64,000 nucleotides of DNA, taken from positions 30,327 through 94,326 of the forward strand of contig JASCPI010000016.1 in assembly GCA_029959555.1 (NCBI GenBank), written 5' to 3'. Below are positions 36,827 to 45,943 of this stretch, piece by piece. A program made the translations under genes and the position numbers. How positions within the stretch are numbered: the first letter of the stretch is position 1; every line of letters begins with the position of its first letter. Origin of the DNA: Lysobacteraceae bacterium PS02065. GTDB taxonomy: Bacteria > Pseudomonadota > Gammaproteobacteria > Xanthomonadales > Rhodanobacteraceae. Below the pieces are notes generated by a model. The model saw nothing but the letters and a program-made list of their open reading frames with translations, was not told the origin of the DNA and made no database searches.

Positions 36827-38299
36827 ATGCCCCACGTCCACGTCGCCCCGTTGCTCCGCGCGTTCGCGCTGCTCTCATGCCTGGTTGCGGGTGGTGTCGC
36901 CCACGCGGCCGGCCTCACGCTGACGATGTCGCCGGTGCCGCCGGTCTACACGGGCACGCAGTACACGTTCGGGCTCGGCTTCGAGAAGACCGACCGCAAC
37001 GACGGCATCGTCCACGACGGGCCGTTCACGCTGCGGATCCGCATTCCGGCGGGCATGACGCTGCGTGGTGCCACGGGCGGAAACTGGACGTGTCCGCCTC
37101 CTCCCGCCGGCGCGATCACGATGAGCTGCACCTATCCCACCGCGCTGACGTTCTGGAATCCGGCCTCGAGCTTCCTGAGCGTTCATGCCGACACGCCGAT
37201 CGACATGCCGCTCGGTCCCGTCGATCTCGAGGCGACGATCGAGAGCGCGCAGGTGCCGCTGCCCGGCAACGTGATCTGCACCGGCAGTCCGTCGACGACC
37301 GGGTGCACGACCGTCGCGACGCCCGTGACCGCATCGAGCCTGCGCATCACCGACTGGGGCGCGAGCTCGGGCTGGGTCGCGAACGCGCCGGTCGCGGTCT
37401 GGAACGGCCCGCCGTACGAGGCGGGCACCGACGAGACGATCGTGATCGGCTTGCGCAACATCGGCTTCAGCTCGAGCAACACGCCGATCACGCTGCGCGT
37501 GACGCTGCCCGACGGCGTCAGCTTCCGCAGCACGGGCAGTTCGATCCCGACGTTCACGTGCTCGGCGGCCGGGCAGCTCGTGACCTGTACGACGCCGTAC
37601 ATGTATGACACGCAGAACGGCTACGTCGTGATCGGCACGCGGGTGAGCCACGGTGTGGCGGTGCCCGGGCCGCTGTTCTTCCATGCCGCGGTCGGCAACA
37701 ACGTCGTCGCGCTGCCGTCGGACTGCGTGGCGAATCCGCATCAGGATCGCTGCGGCCGGCTGCAGATGCCGACGCGCGCGCCGCGTACGCCGTTCCTGCG
37801 CTTCGAGACGCCTGCGGTCACGCACTCGCCCGCGATCTTCACGCTCGGGCAGGACCAGGGGCCGATCGTCGCGAGCTTCCGCAACGTCGGCGACGGCCTC
37901 GCCGGTGCCACGTCGGTGCTGTTCAAGCTGCCGCCGGGCTTCATCTACACGCACACGTTCAGCGCGATCCCGTCGATGGCCTGCAGCGCGAGCGGCAGCA
38001 TCGCGAACGGCCAGGTGCTGACCTGCACGGGCCCTGGCCTGCCGTCGGGCACCAGCGGCTACGTGAGCTTCGGCGTGCATCCCGATGCGGGCACCGAATT
38101 TCCGGGGCCCGTGGTGCTGCTCGGCGCGGTCGACACCTCGTCGCCGGCGAGTACGCAGACGCTCGCAAGCTGCGCGAACGATCCGACCCAGGTGCAGTGC
38201 GCCTGGTACGAGATCCCGACGTTCCGACCCTGCGCGATGCAGTACGGCACGGACGGCATCTACTGCGACGCGTTCGAGATCCTCATGCCGCCGCCCTGA
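36827..38299 (+). CDS. secreted protein with three DUF11-like repeats
   Basis: This 490-residue exported protein has a signal peptide ending near AHA-AG. Three Ig-like/DUF11-like repeats of about 140 residues are visible. Each contains a strand of the type ITLRVTLPDGVSFRSTGSS and then a paired-cysteine hairpin (FTCSAAGQLVTCTTP, MACSASGSIANGQVLTCTGP). The pairs are probably disulfide-bonded. The protein ends GTDGIYCDAFEILMPPP, echoing the IFANGFD tail of its divergent neighbour. It is probably an extracellular or surface-attached protein of unknown role. GATCGGAGTCGTC precedes the ATG at 36827. Confidence 0.83.
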   Translation: MPHVHVAPLLRAFALLSCLVAGGVAHAAGLTLTMSPVPPVYTGTQYTFGLGFEKTDRNDGIVHDGPFTLRIRIPAGMTLRGATGGNWTCPPPPAGAITMSCTYPTALTFWNPASSFLSVHADTPIDMPLGPVDLEATIESAQVPLPGNVICTGSPSTTGCTTVATPVTASSLRITDWGASSGWVANAPVAVWNGPPYEAGTDETIVIGLRNIGFSSSNTPITLRVTLPDGVSFRSTGSSIPTFTCSAAGQLVTCTTPYMYDTQNGYVVIGTRVSHGVAVPGPLFFHAAVGNNVVALPSDCVANPHQDRCGRLQMPTRAPRTPFLRFETPAVTHSPAIFTLGQDQGPIVASFRNVGDGLAGATSVLFKLPPGFIYTHTFSAIPSMACSASGSIANGQVLTCTGPGLPSGTSGYVSFGVHPDAGTEFPGPVVLLGAVDTSSPASTQTLASCANDPTQVQCAWYEIPTFRPCAMQYGTDGIYCDAFEILMPPP

Positions 38300-38415
38300 T
38301 GCCGCATTCGCCACGCAAGCGGTTCATGGATCGACGCCTCGCCGTCGTTTCCACGGACGGCGCGGGCGGATAGAGTCGGGCGTGACGTCGTCCGACGACC
38401 GCGCGGCATGAGCCG

Positions 38416-39270
38416 ATGAGTACCCGATTGAACATCGACGTGTTGCGCCACTTCGTCGCGATCGCCGACGCGGGCGTGATGCTGCGCGCGGCCGACCGCG
38501 TCGGGCGCACGCAGGCGGCGCTGAGCCAGCTGGTCAAGCGGCTCGAGGGCGAGCTCGGACAGACGCTCATGCTGCGCAGCGGGCGTGGCATCACGCTGAC
38601 CGCGCACGGCCAGCGTCTCTATGCGTACGCCCAGCAGATCCTGCGCGTGCACGACGAGGCCGTCGCCTCGCTGCGCGGCGAGAGCCTCTCCGGCGAACTC
38701 AAGCTCGGCCTGCCCGAGGACTACGCCTACGCGTTCCTGCCGGCCCTGCTGCGCGGATTCTCGAACCGGCATCCGCAGGTCGTGATCGAGGTCGTGTGTG
38801 CGCCGACCACACAGCTGCTCGCGAAGCTCCGCGATCGCGCACTCGACATCGCGATCGTGTCCGAACCCGACCATCCGGATCGCCCGTTCCTGGCCAAGGC
38901 ACAGTTCGTGTGGGTCGGTGCACCCGGCAGTGACGCGCACCGGCGCGATCCGCTGCTGCTCGCGCTCACCGACCGCGACGATCTCAACCATCAGGCCGCA
39001 ATCGCCGGCCTCGATGCCGCCGGCCTCGCCTACCGCATCGCCTACGCCAGCGCGAGCGTTGCGGGTCTGATCTCGGTCGTGCGTTCGGGTCAGGCCATCG
39101 CGGTGCTGACCGAATACGCCGTGCCACCCGATCTCGTCGTGCTGCCCGCGTCGAGCGGGCTGCCGGCGCTGCCCTCGATCGGCATCACGCTCGCGACCGC
39201 GAAAGGCGAGGCCTCGCCGCTGCTCAAGCGTTTCGAAGCCGAGGTGCGCGCGATCCTGTCGGGGTCGTAG
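38416..39270 (+). CDS. LysR-family transcriptional regulator
   Basis: This 284-residue LysR-type regulator has the N-terminal winged helix VLRHFVAIADAGVMLRAADR, then RTQAALSQLVKRLEGELG, and an effector domain with KLGLPEDYAYAFLPALLRGF. It stands 161 bases before the penicillin-acylase-like gene on the same strand. LysR genes are more often divergent from their targets, so a regulatory link is uncertain. The start codon follows GCATGAGCCG, where no strong ribosome binding site is seen. Confidence 0.92.
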   Translation: MSTRLNIDVLRHFVAIADAGVMLRAADRVGRTQAALSQLVKRLEGELGQTLMLRSGRGITLTAHGQRLYAYAQQILRVHDEAVASLRGESLSGELKLGLPEDYAYAFLPALLRGFSNRHPQVVIEVVCAPTTQLLAKLRDRALDIAIVSEPDHPDRPFLAKAQFVWVGAPGSDAHRRDPLLLALTDRDDLNHQAAIAGLDAAGLAYRIAYASASVAGLISVVRSGQAIAVLTEYAVPPDLVVLPASSGLPALPSIGITLATAKGEASPLLKRFEAEVRAILSGS

Positions 39271-39431
39271 GCCGCGCCCGCGGCTGCGTTTCACGGGATC
39301 GCCCGTGGCGCCATAAGCCGGGCTTATGGCGCGCTTAAGCACTATTCGATTCCACGAACCGGGGTGCTGCCCTAGCGTTGCCGCCTGCGTACCGACACCT
39401 GCGGACGCGACCCGACGAGGCGAGCCACGTG

Positions 39432-41774
39432 ATGAATGGATCCGACCCCCTGCCTGTCGTGCACGCACGCCGATTCCCTGCGGCTGCCGCATGGCGCATC
39501 GCGACCGGCACGCACCCGCGCACGCTGCTCGCCGCGGCGGTGATGGCTCTCGCGGGCTGCGCGGGCGTGCCGCCGCAGACGACACCGGGCTACGAGGCGA
39601 CCATCACGCGCACGCGCTTCGGCATCCCGCACATCAGGGCCGCGGACTACGGAGGGCTCGGCTTCGGCGCCGCCTATGCACGCGCGCAGGACAACCTCTG
39701 CCTGATGGCCGATTCGTACGTCGGCTTTGCCGGCGAGCGCTCGAGGTTCTTCGGATCCTCCGGCATGGCGATGGTCGGACTCGTCACGGCCACGAACCTC
39801 GAGAGCGACGTGTTCCATCGTTCGCTCACCGACCTGCCGCGCCTGCACACCGCGTTCGCGCAGCGCTCCGTGGCGTACCGCGAGCTCGTCGACGGCTGGG
39901 TCGCCGGCTACAACCGGTATGTCGACGATCATCGCGGCCGATGGCCGGCTGCGTGCGCGGATGCACCCTGGGTGCGCGCGATCACGCGCGACGACGTGCT
40001 GCGGTCGCTCGAGGCCTTCTCGGTCCTGTCGACCTCGGGCGTGCTCGCGGTACCCCTCGCCAACGCGTCGCCGCCTGCGGAGGCGGTCCGCCGCGATGCC
40101 GCCGTGACCGCGGTCGTCGAAGATGTCTTGCTGCCGGGCAGCAACGGCTGGGCATTCGGCGGCGAAGCGACGCACAACGGCAAGGGTCTGGTCCTGGCCA
40201 ATCCGCATTTCCCGTGGATGGGCTCCAACCGCTTCTACGAGACGCACCTGACCATCCCGGGCGAGCTCGACGTCGCCGGCGCGGCCATCATGAACCTGCC
40301 GTACGTCGGTGTCGGCTTCAACCGCGACGTCGCGTGGACGCATACGGTCGACATGGCCGTGCACATGACGCTGTTCGAGCTCGCGATCGATCCGGCCGAT
40401 CCCACGGTCTACATGGTCGACGGCCGGCCCGAACCGATGACGCGCCGCGAGCTGCGCATCGAGGACAAGGACGGCACGACGATCACGCGCACCGTCTACG
40501 CCACGCGCCACGGCCCCATGGTCTCGGTGCCGGGCGGTCCGTTCGAATGGACGCGCGAGAAGGCCTACGCCGTCGCCGATGCCAACCGCGGCAACCTGCG
40601 CAGCGGCGACACCTGGCTCGACATCGCCCGTGCGCGCAACGTCGAAGACGTGCGCGCCGCGCTCGCCAGGCATCTCGGTGCGCCGTTCCTCAACACGCTT
40701 GCCGCCGATCGCGCGGGCGACGCGCTGTACGCCGACATCGGGACGATTCCGGACGTGCCGGCGGCGCTCCTGTCGGCGTGTGGTCGCATCGAGGCACGCC
40801 CCGTCGGGCATCTGCAGGATCTCGTCGTGCTCGACGGAAGCCGCTCGGACTGCGCGTGGGCGACCTCGCCGGATGCGGTCGAGCCCGGCCTGCTGCCGGC
40901 GTCGGAGATGGCGACGCTGGTCCGTCGCGACTACGTGCAGAACAGCAACGACAGCTACCGCTGGACGCATCCCGACGCGGTGCACCAGCTCGGCCCGATC
41001 ATGGGGCGGGATCCCGGCGTCGGCCGGTTGCGCACGCGTGCCGGCATCGAGACGATCCGCCGCGCGCTGCGTGTGGGTCCGTTCGACGCCGACCGTGCAG
41101 TGCAGGCGATGTTCGGCAACGAGGTGCTCGCGGCCGAGCTCGCGTTGCCGTCCATGCTCGCGCTCTGCCGGCGTGCCGATGCACCGGCGAAAGCCTGCAC
41201 GGCGCTCGCCGGCTGGGACGGCAAGGCCGCGCTCGACAGCCGCGGCGCGATGCTGTTCGGCCTGTTCTGGGCTGCCGTCGGCGAACGTGCCGACATCTGG
41301 ACGACGCCGTTCGATCCCGACGACATGCTCGGCACGCCGCGTGGCTTCGTGACGGAAGGCGCGGTCGCGACCGACCTGCTCGCCGCACTGGCCGCCGCTG
41401 CCGATGCGATGGACAAGCTCGGCGTGGCGCCCGACGCGCCGCTCGGCGAGGTCCAGTTCGTGGTGCGCGGCGAGGAACGGATTACGATCGCGGGCCTGCA
41501 GGGCGGCGGCACGCTCAACTACACGAAGGCCGTGCCCGCGAAAGGCGGCTATTCGGTGATCTTCGGCGCCAGTTACGTGCAGGCGGTCGGTTTCGACGAC
41601 GCCGGTCCGGTGGCGAACGCGATCCTCGCGTACTCGCAGTCGACCGATCCGGCCTCGCCGCACCATGCCGATCAGACGCGCGAGTTCTCGAAGAACGTGC
41701 TGCACCGTTTCCCGTTCTCCGAGGCCGAGATCGCCGCCGATGCACTTGGACCGCCGGTCACGATCCGCCAGTAG
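39432..41774 (+). CDS. lipoprotein penicillin acylase-family (Ntn-hydrolase) protein
   Basis: This 780-residue protein has a lipobox LAGC at Cys43, so it is probably membrane-anchored in the periplasm. It follows the acyl-homoserine-lactone/penicillin acylase layout: alpha part with TRTRFGIPHIRAADYGGLGF, spacer, then auto-cleavage before Ser237 in LPGSNGWAFGGEATHNGKGL, the new N-terminal nucleophile. NPHFPWMGSNRFYETHL and a late YTKAVPAKGGYSVIFGASYV are also family-like. Known relatives cleave amide bonds of beta-lactams, N-acyl-homoserine lactones (PvdQ, QuiP) or aculeacin. The substrate here is unknown. A GTG three bases upstream is an alternative start. Confidence 0.9.
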   Translation: MNGSDPLPVVHARRFPAAAAWRIATGTHPRTLLAAAVMALAGCAGVPPQTTPGYEATITRTRFGIPHIRAADYGGLGFGAAYARAQDNLCLMADSYVGFAGERSRFFGSSGMAMVGLVTATNLESDVFHRSLTDLPRLHTAFAQRSVAYRELVDGWVAGYNRYVDDHRGRWPAACADAPWVRAITRDDVLRSLEAFSVLSTSGVLAVPLANASPPAEAVRRDAAVTAVVEDVLLPGSNGWAFGGEATHNGKGLVLANPHFPWMGSNRFYETHLTIPGELDVAGAAIMNLPYVGVGFNRDVAWTHTVDMAVHMTLFELAIDPADPTVYMVDGRPEPMTRRELRIEDKDGTTITRTVYATRHGPMVSVPGGPFEWTREKAYAVADANRGNLRSGDTWLDIARARNVEDVRAALARHLGAPFLNTLAADRAGDALYADIGTIPDVPAALLSACGRIEARPVGHLQDLVVLDGSRSDCAWATSPDAVEPGLLPASEMATLVRRDYVQNSNDSYRWTHPDAVHQLGPIMGRDPGVGRLRTRAGIETIRRALRVGPFDADRAVQAMFGNEVLAAELALPSMLALCRRADAPAKACTALAGWDGKAALDSRGAMLFGLFWAAVGERADIWTTPFDPDDMLGTPRGFVTEGAVATDLLAALAAAADAMDKLGVAPDAPLGEVQFVVRGEERITIAGLQGGGTLNYTKAVPAKGGYSVIFGASYVQAVGFDDAGPVANAILAYSQSTDPASPHHADQTREFSKNVLHRFPFSEAEIAADALGPPVTIRQ

Positions 41775-41840
41775 CTCCTGCATGCCGTCGGTGCGATGCC
41801 CGCATCGTCGACCTCGCCCCGATGCCACGGAAGCCCCGAT

Positions 41841-42473
41841 GTGGACACCGCGCGCCTGACTGCCTTCGTCGCGACCTGCCTGCTCGTCTCGCTGACGCCC
41901 GGCCTCTGCGCGATGCTGTGCATGAACCTCGCGACCACGCTGGGATTGCGCAGGACGCAGTGGATGATGGCGGGTGAGGTCGTCGGCATGGGCAGTGTCG
42001 CCGTCGCGGCGATGCTCGGCATCGCGGCGACCCTGCACGTGCAGCCGTGGTTGTTCGGCGTGTTCAAGCTGGCCGGCAGCGCCTACCTGATCGTGCTCGG
42101 CGGCAAGGCATGGACGCGTGCGCGCGGCAGAGGACACGCGGCGTTTCGAGGCCCGCGCTCGCGCCTTTCGCTCGCGGGGCTGGGCTTCACGACCGCGGTC
42201 AGCAATCCGAAGGTCTGGGCCTTGTACGTCGCGCTGCTGCCGCCGTTCGTCGATCCCTCGCGGCCGCTCGCCACGCAGCTCGCCGCGATGCTCGCGATCA
42301 TTGTCGCGATCGAGCTCGCGGCGCTGTACGCCTATGCCTTCGGTGGCCGCGCGCTCGCCCGTCTGCACGAAGGCTCGCCGTCACGTCTGTGGATCGACAG
42401 GATCATCGGATCGCTCATGATCGCGATGGGTGTGTGGATGCTCGTCGAGAACGGCCTGCCGCCGTCGTCATGA
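41841..42473 (+). CDS. LysE/RhtB-family amino-acid exporter
   Basis: This 210-residue inner-membrane protein has about six membrane segments. The LysE signature near the start is LVSLTPGLCAMLCMNLATTL, and GLGFTTAVSNPKVWALYVAL keeps the conserved NPK. The family exports amino acids such as homoserine, threonine or lysine. The start is taken as GTG 41841 (VDTARLTAFVATCLL), since GGAAG lies 8 bases upstream. The longer ATG frame adds a hydrophilic leader unlike the family. It follows the acylase gene by 66 bases on the same strand. The short intergenic gap allows co-transcription. Confidence 0.88.
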   Translation: MDTARLTAFVATCLLVSLTPGLCAMLCMNLATTLGLRRTQWMMAGEVVGMGSVAVAAMLGIAATLHVQPWLFGVFKLAGSAYLIVLGGKAWTRARGRGHAAFRGPRSRLSLAGLGFTTAVSNPKVWALYVALLPPFVDPSRPLATQLAAMLAIIVAIELAALYAYAFGGRALARLHEGSPSRLWIDRIIGSLMIAMGVWMLVENGLPPSS

Positions 42474-42533
42474 GGTCCGTTCGCATCGCGCGGTGAGGGC
42501 GAGCTCGCGCGCAGCACGACGGGATCGGCTGCG

Positions 42534-43427
42534 TCACGGAGGCGATCCCGCATCGTGCGTCGCGTGGTCGAAGCACGCGATCAGCAGTTCCGTGAGCGCA
42601 CGCACCTTGCGCGATGGATGCGGTCCGGGCGGGCGCACGACGTAGATGCCGGCCGGTGGCGGCGGGTAGCGCGTCATGACCGGCACGAGCGCACCGGACG
42701 CGACGTGGTCGTCGGTGATGCCGTCGGGCAGCCACGCGACGCCGAGTCCGGCGACTGCGGCGGCGACGAGCGCGGTCGCGTTGTCGGCCTTGAAGCGGCC
42801 GCGCGGATGCACCGTCACGGTGCGCTCGCCGTCCAGGAACATCCACGCTTCCGTGCCCTGCATGAGCGCTTCGTGCGAGGCGAGCTCGTCGGGCGACTGT
42901 GGTGCGCCGTGTGCTTCGATGTAGGCCGGGCTCGCGACGAGCTTGCCGTACAGCGGCCCGACGCGCCGTGCGACGAGGTTCGAGTCCTGCAGGTAGCCGA
43001 TGCGGATCGCGCAGTCGAAGCCTTCGCTCACGAGATCGACGAAGCGGTCGCTGTAGCAGGTGTGGACGTGCAACTGCGGATGCCGGCGTGCCATGTCGGC
43101 GAGCACGGGCGCGAGGTGCGTGGGGCCGAACGACAGCGGCGCGGCGATGCGCAGGCGGCCGCGCAGCTCACCGCTCGGCAGCAGCGTCTCCATCGCCGTG
43201 TCGACCTCGTTGCAGATCCGCGCGGCGTGCTCGCGGAACGTCGCGCCGGCTTCGGTCAGCGACGCACCGCGTGTCGTGCGCGCGAGCAGCTGCACGCCGA
43301 GCTCGGCCTCGAGCCGGGCGAGATGCCGGCTCACGATCGATTTGGCGACGCCGAGCCGACGCGCCGCGGGCGACACGCCGCCGGCATCGGCGACTTCGAC
43401 GAAGGTGCGCAGGGCTTCGATGTCCAC
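42534..43427 (-). CDS. LysR-family transcriptional regulator, GTG start
   Basis: This 297-residue LysR-type regulator has the helix-turn-helix GGVSPAARRLGVAKSIVSRH and the subtype text SEGFDCAIRIGYLQDSNLVA, LASHEALMQGTEAWMF and GLGVAWLPDGITDDHVASG in the effector domain. GTG at 43427 is chosen because GGGAA lies 6 bases upstream and it gives the standard VDIEALRTFVEVADAGG start. The longer ATG frame adds 48 Arg/Ala-rich residues. It is divergent from the YcaC-like hydrolase gene, 194 bases away, which is its likely target. Confidence 0.9.
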   Translation of the reverse strand: MDIEALRTFVEVADAGGVSPAARRLGVAKSIVSRHLARLEAELGVQLLARTTRGASLTEAGATFREHAARICNEVDTAMETLLPSGELRGRLRIAAPLSFGPTHLAPVLADMARRHPQLHVHTCYSDRFVDLVSEGFDCAIRIGYLQDSNLVARRVGPLYGKLVASPAYIEAHGAPQSPDELASHEALMQGTEAWMFLDGERTVTVHPRGRFKADNATALVAAAVAGLGVAWLPDGITDDHVASGALVPVMTRYPPPPAGIYVVRPPGPHPSRKVRALTELLIACFDHATHDAGSPP

Positions 43428-43621
43428 GTGGTGTTCCCGGTCCGGCGACACAGCCTGCCACGAAACGCACCGCGCCCGGCGTTCCGCAGAACGCGACACA
43501 GCGGCACGCCTGCGTGTGCTACCGCGCCGCGCAGCGGGCTGACAAGGTGCGTGTTCCGCACGACGCGCCATTCGCCGCGCGTCGTCGCACGCCGCATCCC
43601 GACCCCTCAGAGGACAGCCCC

Positions 43622-44275
43622 ATGACGTTCCGCAACGGCCTCGCTTCGCTCCTGCGTCCCGAAGACTCGGTGCTCGTGCTCATCGACCACCAGCCCTACC
43701 AGCTCGCCAACCTCAACAGCCACGACCCGCAGGCCGTGGTCAACAACGCGACGGCGCTCGCGAAGTCCGCAAAGGCGTTCGGCGTGCCGACCATCCTGAC
43801 CAGCGTGGTCGCCGACCGTGGCGGCCTGATCTTTCCGCAGATCACCGATGTGTTCCCGGGCCAGGCCGTCATCGATCGCACCTTCATCAACACCTGGGAA
43901 GACCGCAAGGTGGTCGCGGCGGTCGAGGCGACCGGCCGCAAGCAGCTCGTCATCGCGGGCCTGTGGACCGAGATCTGCGTGGCGATGCCGGTGATCCAGG
44001 CGCTCGGAGAAGGTTGGGACGTGACCGTGATCACCGACGCCTCGGGCGCGGTCTCGGTCGAGGCGCACGAGGTCGCGATCCAGCGCATGATCGCGGCCGG
44101 CGCGAACATGATGACGTGGCTCGCGCTCGCCGCCGAATGGCAGCGCGACTGGGCGCGGACCGAACACGCCAGCGAACTGACCGAGATCCTCAAGCAGCAT
44201 TGCGCGGGCAGCGGCATCGCCTACCTGTGGGAGCAGCAGCTGCTCAATACGCCGGTGCCGAAGGCGGCGGGCTGA
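43622..44275 (+). CDS. YcaC-like isochorismatase-family hydrolase
   Basis: This 217-residue cysteine-hydrolase-superfamily protein has catalytic Asp22 in LVLIDHQPYQL and nucleophile Cys119 in IAGLWTEICVAMPV. The usual lysine position is replaced by the VIDRTFINTWEDRKV type of segment, as in E. coli YcaC. MTWLALAAEWQRDW is also YcaC-like. The reaction of the YcaC group is not known, and amide or imide substrates are suspected. Upstream is a divergent LysR gene that probably controls it. The MoaF/SnoaL fusion gene follows after 76 bases. Confidence 0.92.
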   Translation: MTFRNGLASLLRPEDSVLVLIDHQPYQLANLNSHDPQAVVNNATALAKSAKAFGVPTILTSVVADRGGLIFPQITDVFPGQAVIDRTFINTWEDRKVVAAVEATGRKQLVIAGLWTEICVAMPVIQALGEGWDVTVITDASGAVSVEAHEVAIQRMIAAGANMMTWLALAAEWQRDWARTEHASELTEILKQHCAGSGIAYLWEQQLLNTPVPKAAG

Positions 44276-44351
44276 TTCCGCCACAGATGGCGCGTCGATG
44301 CGGCGCGCCATCCGTCGATCCACCATTTTTCTCGAGACCCGGGCCACGACC

Positions 44352-45095
44352 ATGTCGATCGATGCCTTCCCCGTCGGGCTGGTGATGGAGGTCGCCTACC
44401 CGGCGTTCCGTGCGCGCGTGACCTTGCTGTCGACCACGCGATTGCGGTTCGAGATCGCGGAGCCTGCATTCGCGCGCACCGAAACCGTCGGCATCGAGGT
44501 GGTGCCGCTCGGCGGCGGCCGTTTCATCGTGAGCTGGCAGGAAGCCGATGGCGCGACGGTCGTGAACGTGCAGGATCACGATGCCGGTGTCGTGCACGCC
44601 TACGCCACGCTGACCGACGGCCGCTTCCTGCGCATGACCGGCACGATCACCATCGTGCAGCCCGCGCAGCGCGTCGCCGACGATCGCCCGCGGCGCAACA
44701 AGGCGCTCGTGCTCGAGGCGATGACGTCCCTGTTCCAGCATCGCGATGCGTCCGCCGTGGAGCGGCTCTATGCGGCTGACTACCGGCAGCACAATCCCGG
44801 CATTCCGCAAGGCCGCGACGCGTTGCAGGCCCTCGTCGCGGACCTGTCGCCCGAAGTGCACTACGAGCCTGGGCTCGTCGTCGCCGAAGGCGATCTCGTC
44901 GCGATCCACGGCCGCATCCGCGGCTGGGCGGAAGTGCCTCAGGTGGTCGTCGACCTGTTCCGCATCGAGGCCGGACGGCTCGCCGAGCACTGGGACGTGC
45001 TGCAGGACGAGGTGCCCGCGACGACAACCCTCGGCGGCGTGTCGATGTTCGATCCCGACGAGGCCGCGCGGCAGGACCTCACGGCGGCGACCTGA
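44352..45095 (+). CDS. MoaF N-domain / SnoaL-like fusion protein
   Basis: This 247-residue cytosolic protein has two different small-molecule-binding halves. Residues ~1-105 look like a MoaF N-terminal (calycin-like) barrel: VAYPAFRARVTLLSTTRLRF, ETVGIEVVPLGGGRFIVSWQ, then GATVVNVQDHDAGVVHAYAT. Residues ~115-240 are a SnoaL-like polyketide-cyclase domain with ADYRQHNPGIPQGRDAL and VDLFRIEAGRLAEHWDVLQ. The second half resembles predicted esters-cyclase SnoaL proteins. The fusion suggests the two bind the same or successive ligands. It may share a transcript with the YcaC-like gene. The function is unknown. Confidence 0.8.
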   Translation: MSIDAFPVGLVMEVAYPAFRARVTLLSTTRLRFEIAEPAFARTETVGIEVVPLGGGRFIVSWQEADGATVVNVQDHDAGVVHAYATLTDGRFLRMTGTITIVQPAQRVADDRPRRNKALVLEAMTSLFQHRDASAVERLYAADYRQHNPGIPQGRDALQALVADLSPEVHYEPGLVVAEGDLVAIHGRIRGWAEVPQVVVDLFRIEAGRLAEHWDVLQDEVPATTTLGGVSMFDPDEAARQDLTAAT

Positions 45096-45174
45096 TCGCA
45101 AGGGCCTGACGGGGGTCGGGATGCGTGGCCGGGCGTGGCGCCGCTGGTCGGCGTGGCGGCTGGAAGTCGGCGCC

Positions 45175-45432
45175 TCAGTGCGCCGGCTTCCCGCCGTGCC
45201 TGATCGCTTCGTCGATCTCGCGTGCCCGCCGGCATGCGGGCAAGGCACGGTACTCCGCCTGCTTGGCCGGATCCGACGTCGTGCACGCCTGGAGCGTGGC
45301 GAGCCGGATGCCCTCGTTGTAGATGTAGGCGGCCTCGTCGATGTGGTGACGGAGGCTTTCGGCCGACGACGTGCACGACACGAGGCCTGCATGCACGGCG
45401 AGCGTCGCGAGAAGGACGTTGTAACGCCGCAC
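45175..45432 (-). CDS. small putative lipoprotein
   Basis: This 85-residue protein starts MRRYNVLLATLAVHAGLVSC. The LVSC lipobox suggests lipidation at Cys20 and anchoring in the envelope. The mature part is helical and charged (SLRHHIDEAAYIYNEGIRLA), with two further cysteines in LQACTTSDPAK and LPACRRARE. No family is recognised. It converges on the MoaF/SnoaL gene. Confidence 0.65.
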   Translation of the reverse strand: MRRYNVLLATLAVHAGLVSCTSSAESLRHHIDEAAYIYNEGIRLATLQACTTSDPAKQAEYRALPACRRAREIDEAIRHGGKPAH

Positions 45433-45586
45433 GTGCCGCGCCCTTGATCGCCAATCGGCGATTATGCGGCGCGTGCTTGAAGGGCCGCCGGGAAGGACGC
45501 GTGCCGCAACGTTTGTTCACCACCTCGCGGCGCGGGCCGCACCCCCATCCTGTGCCGACCCCTGCATGTCGCGCGCAGCGCGCCCT

Positions 45587-45871
45587 TCATCCCTCGGCGA
45601 TCGCGAACAGGCCCACGGCGACGAGGATGGACAGCAGGCCGCACAGGAAGGCACGGTCTGCCCAGATCTCGAAGCCTGAAACCGCGGGTTCCGCGCGGAT
45701 CGCAATGTAGGAGAACAGGCAGCTCAGGCCGAGGAGCAGCGCGGACACCAGCGCGACCTCGTCCGCCATCGAGCGCTGGCTGTACTGCGTGACGTGCAGG
45801 CCCGTGACGATGATGAGCGCGATGCCCAGCAGGTTCGAGGCGGCATTGAGGATGTGCGGATGCTTCGACAT
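45587..45871 (-). CDS. small inner-membrane protein
   Basis: This 94-residue protein has three hydrophobic segments: NLLGIALIIVTGLHV, VALVSALLLGLSCLFSYIAI and AFLCGLLSILVAVGLFAI. The layout suggests three membrane spans. No family is recognised. The ATG at 45871 (MSKHPHILNAASNLLG) is preferred over one ten codons upstream. It sits 72 bases after the 2'-5' RNA ligase-like gene on the same strand. Confidence 0.65.
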   Translation of the reverse strand: MSKHPHILNAASNLLGIALIIVTGLHVTQYSQRSMADEVALVSALLLGLSCLFSYIAIRAEPAVSGFEIWADRAFLCGLLSILVAVGLFAIAEG

Positions 45872-45943
45872 GCGGTGGTCCTGCGGTGCCGGCCGGCGCA
45901 CGCGTCCGGATGAAGGGTCGCTTCGGAGGATGCCTCGACGATC

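Noticed and set aside
39372..42368. A 998-codon open frame antisense to the acylase and LysE genes
   Set aside because: The composition is typical of antisense noise in high-GC DNA, and both sense genes have clear family motifs.
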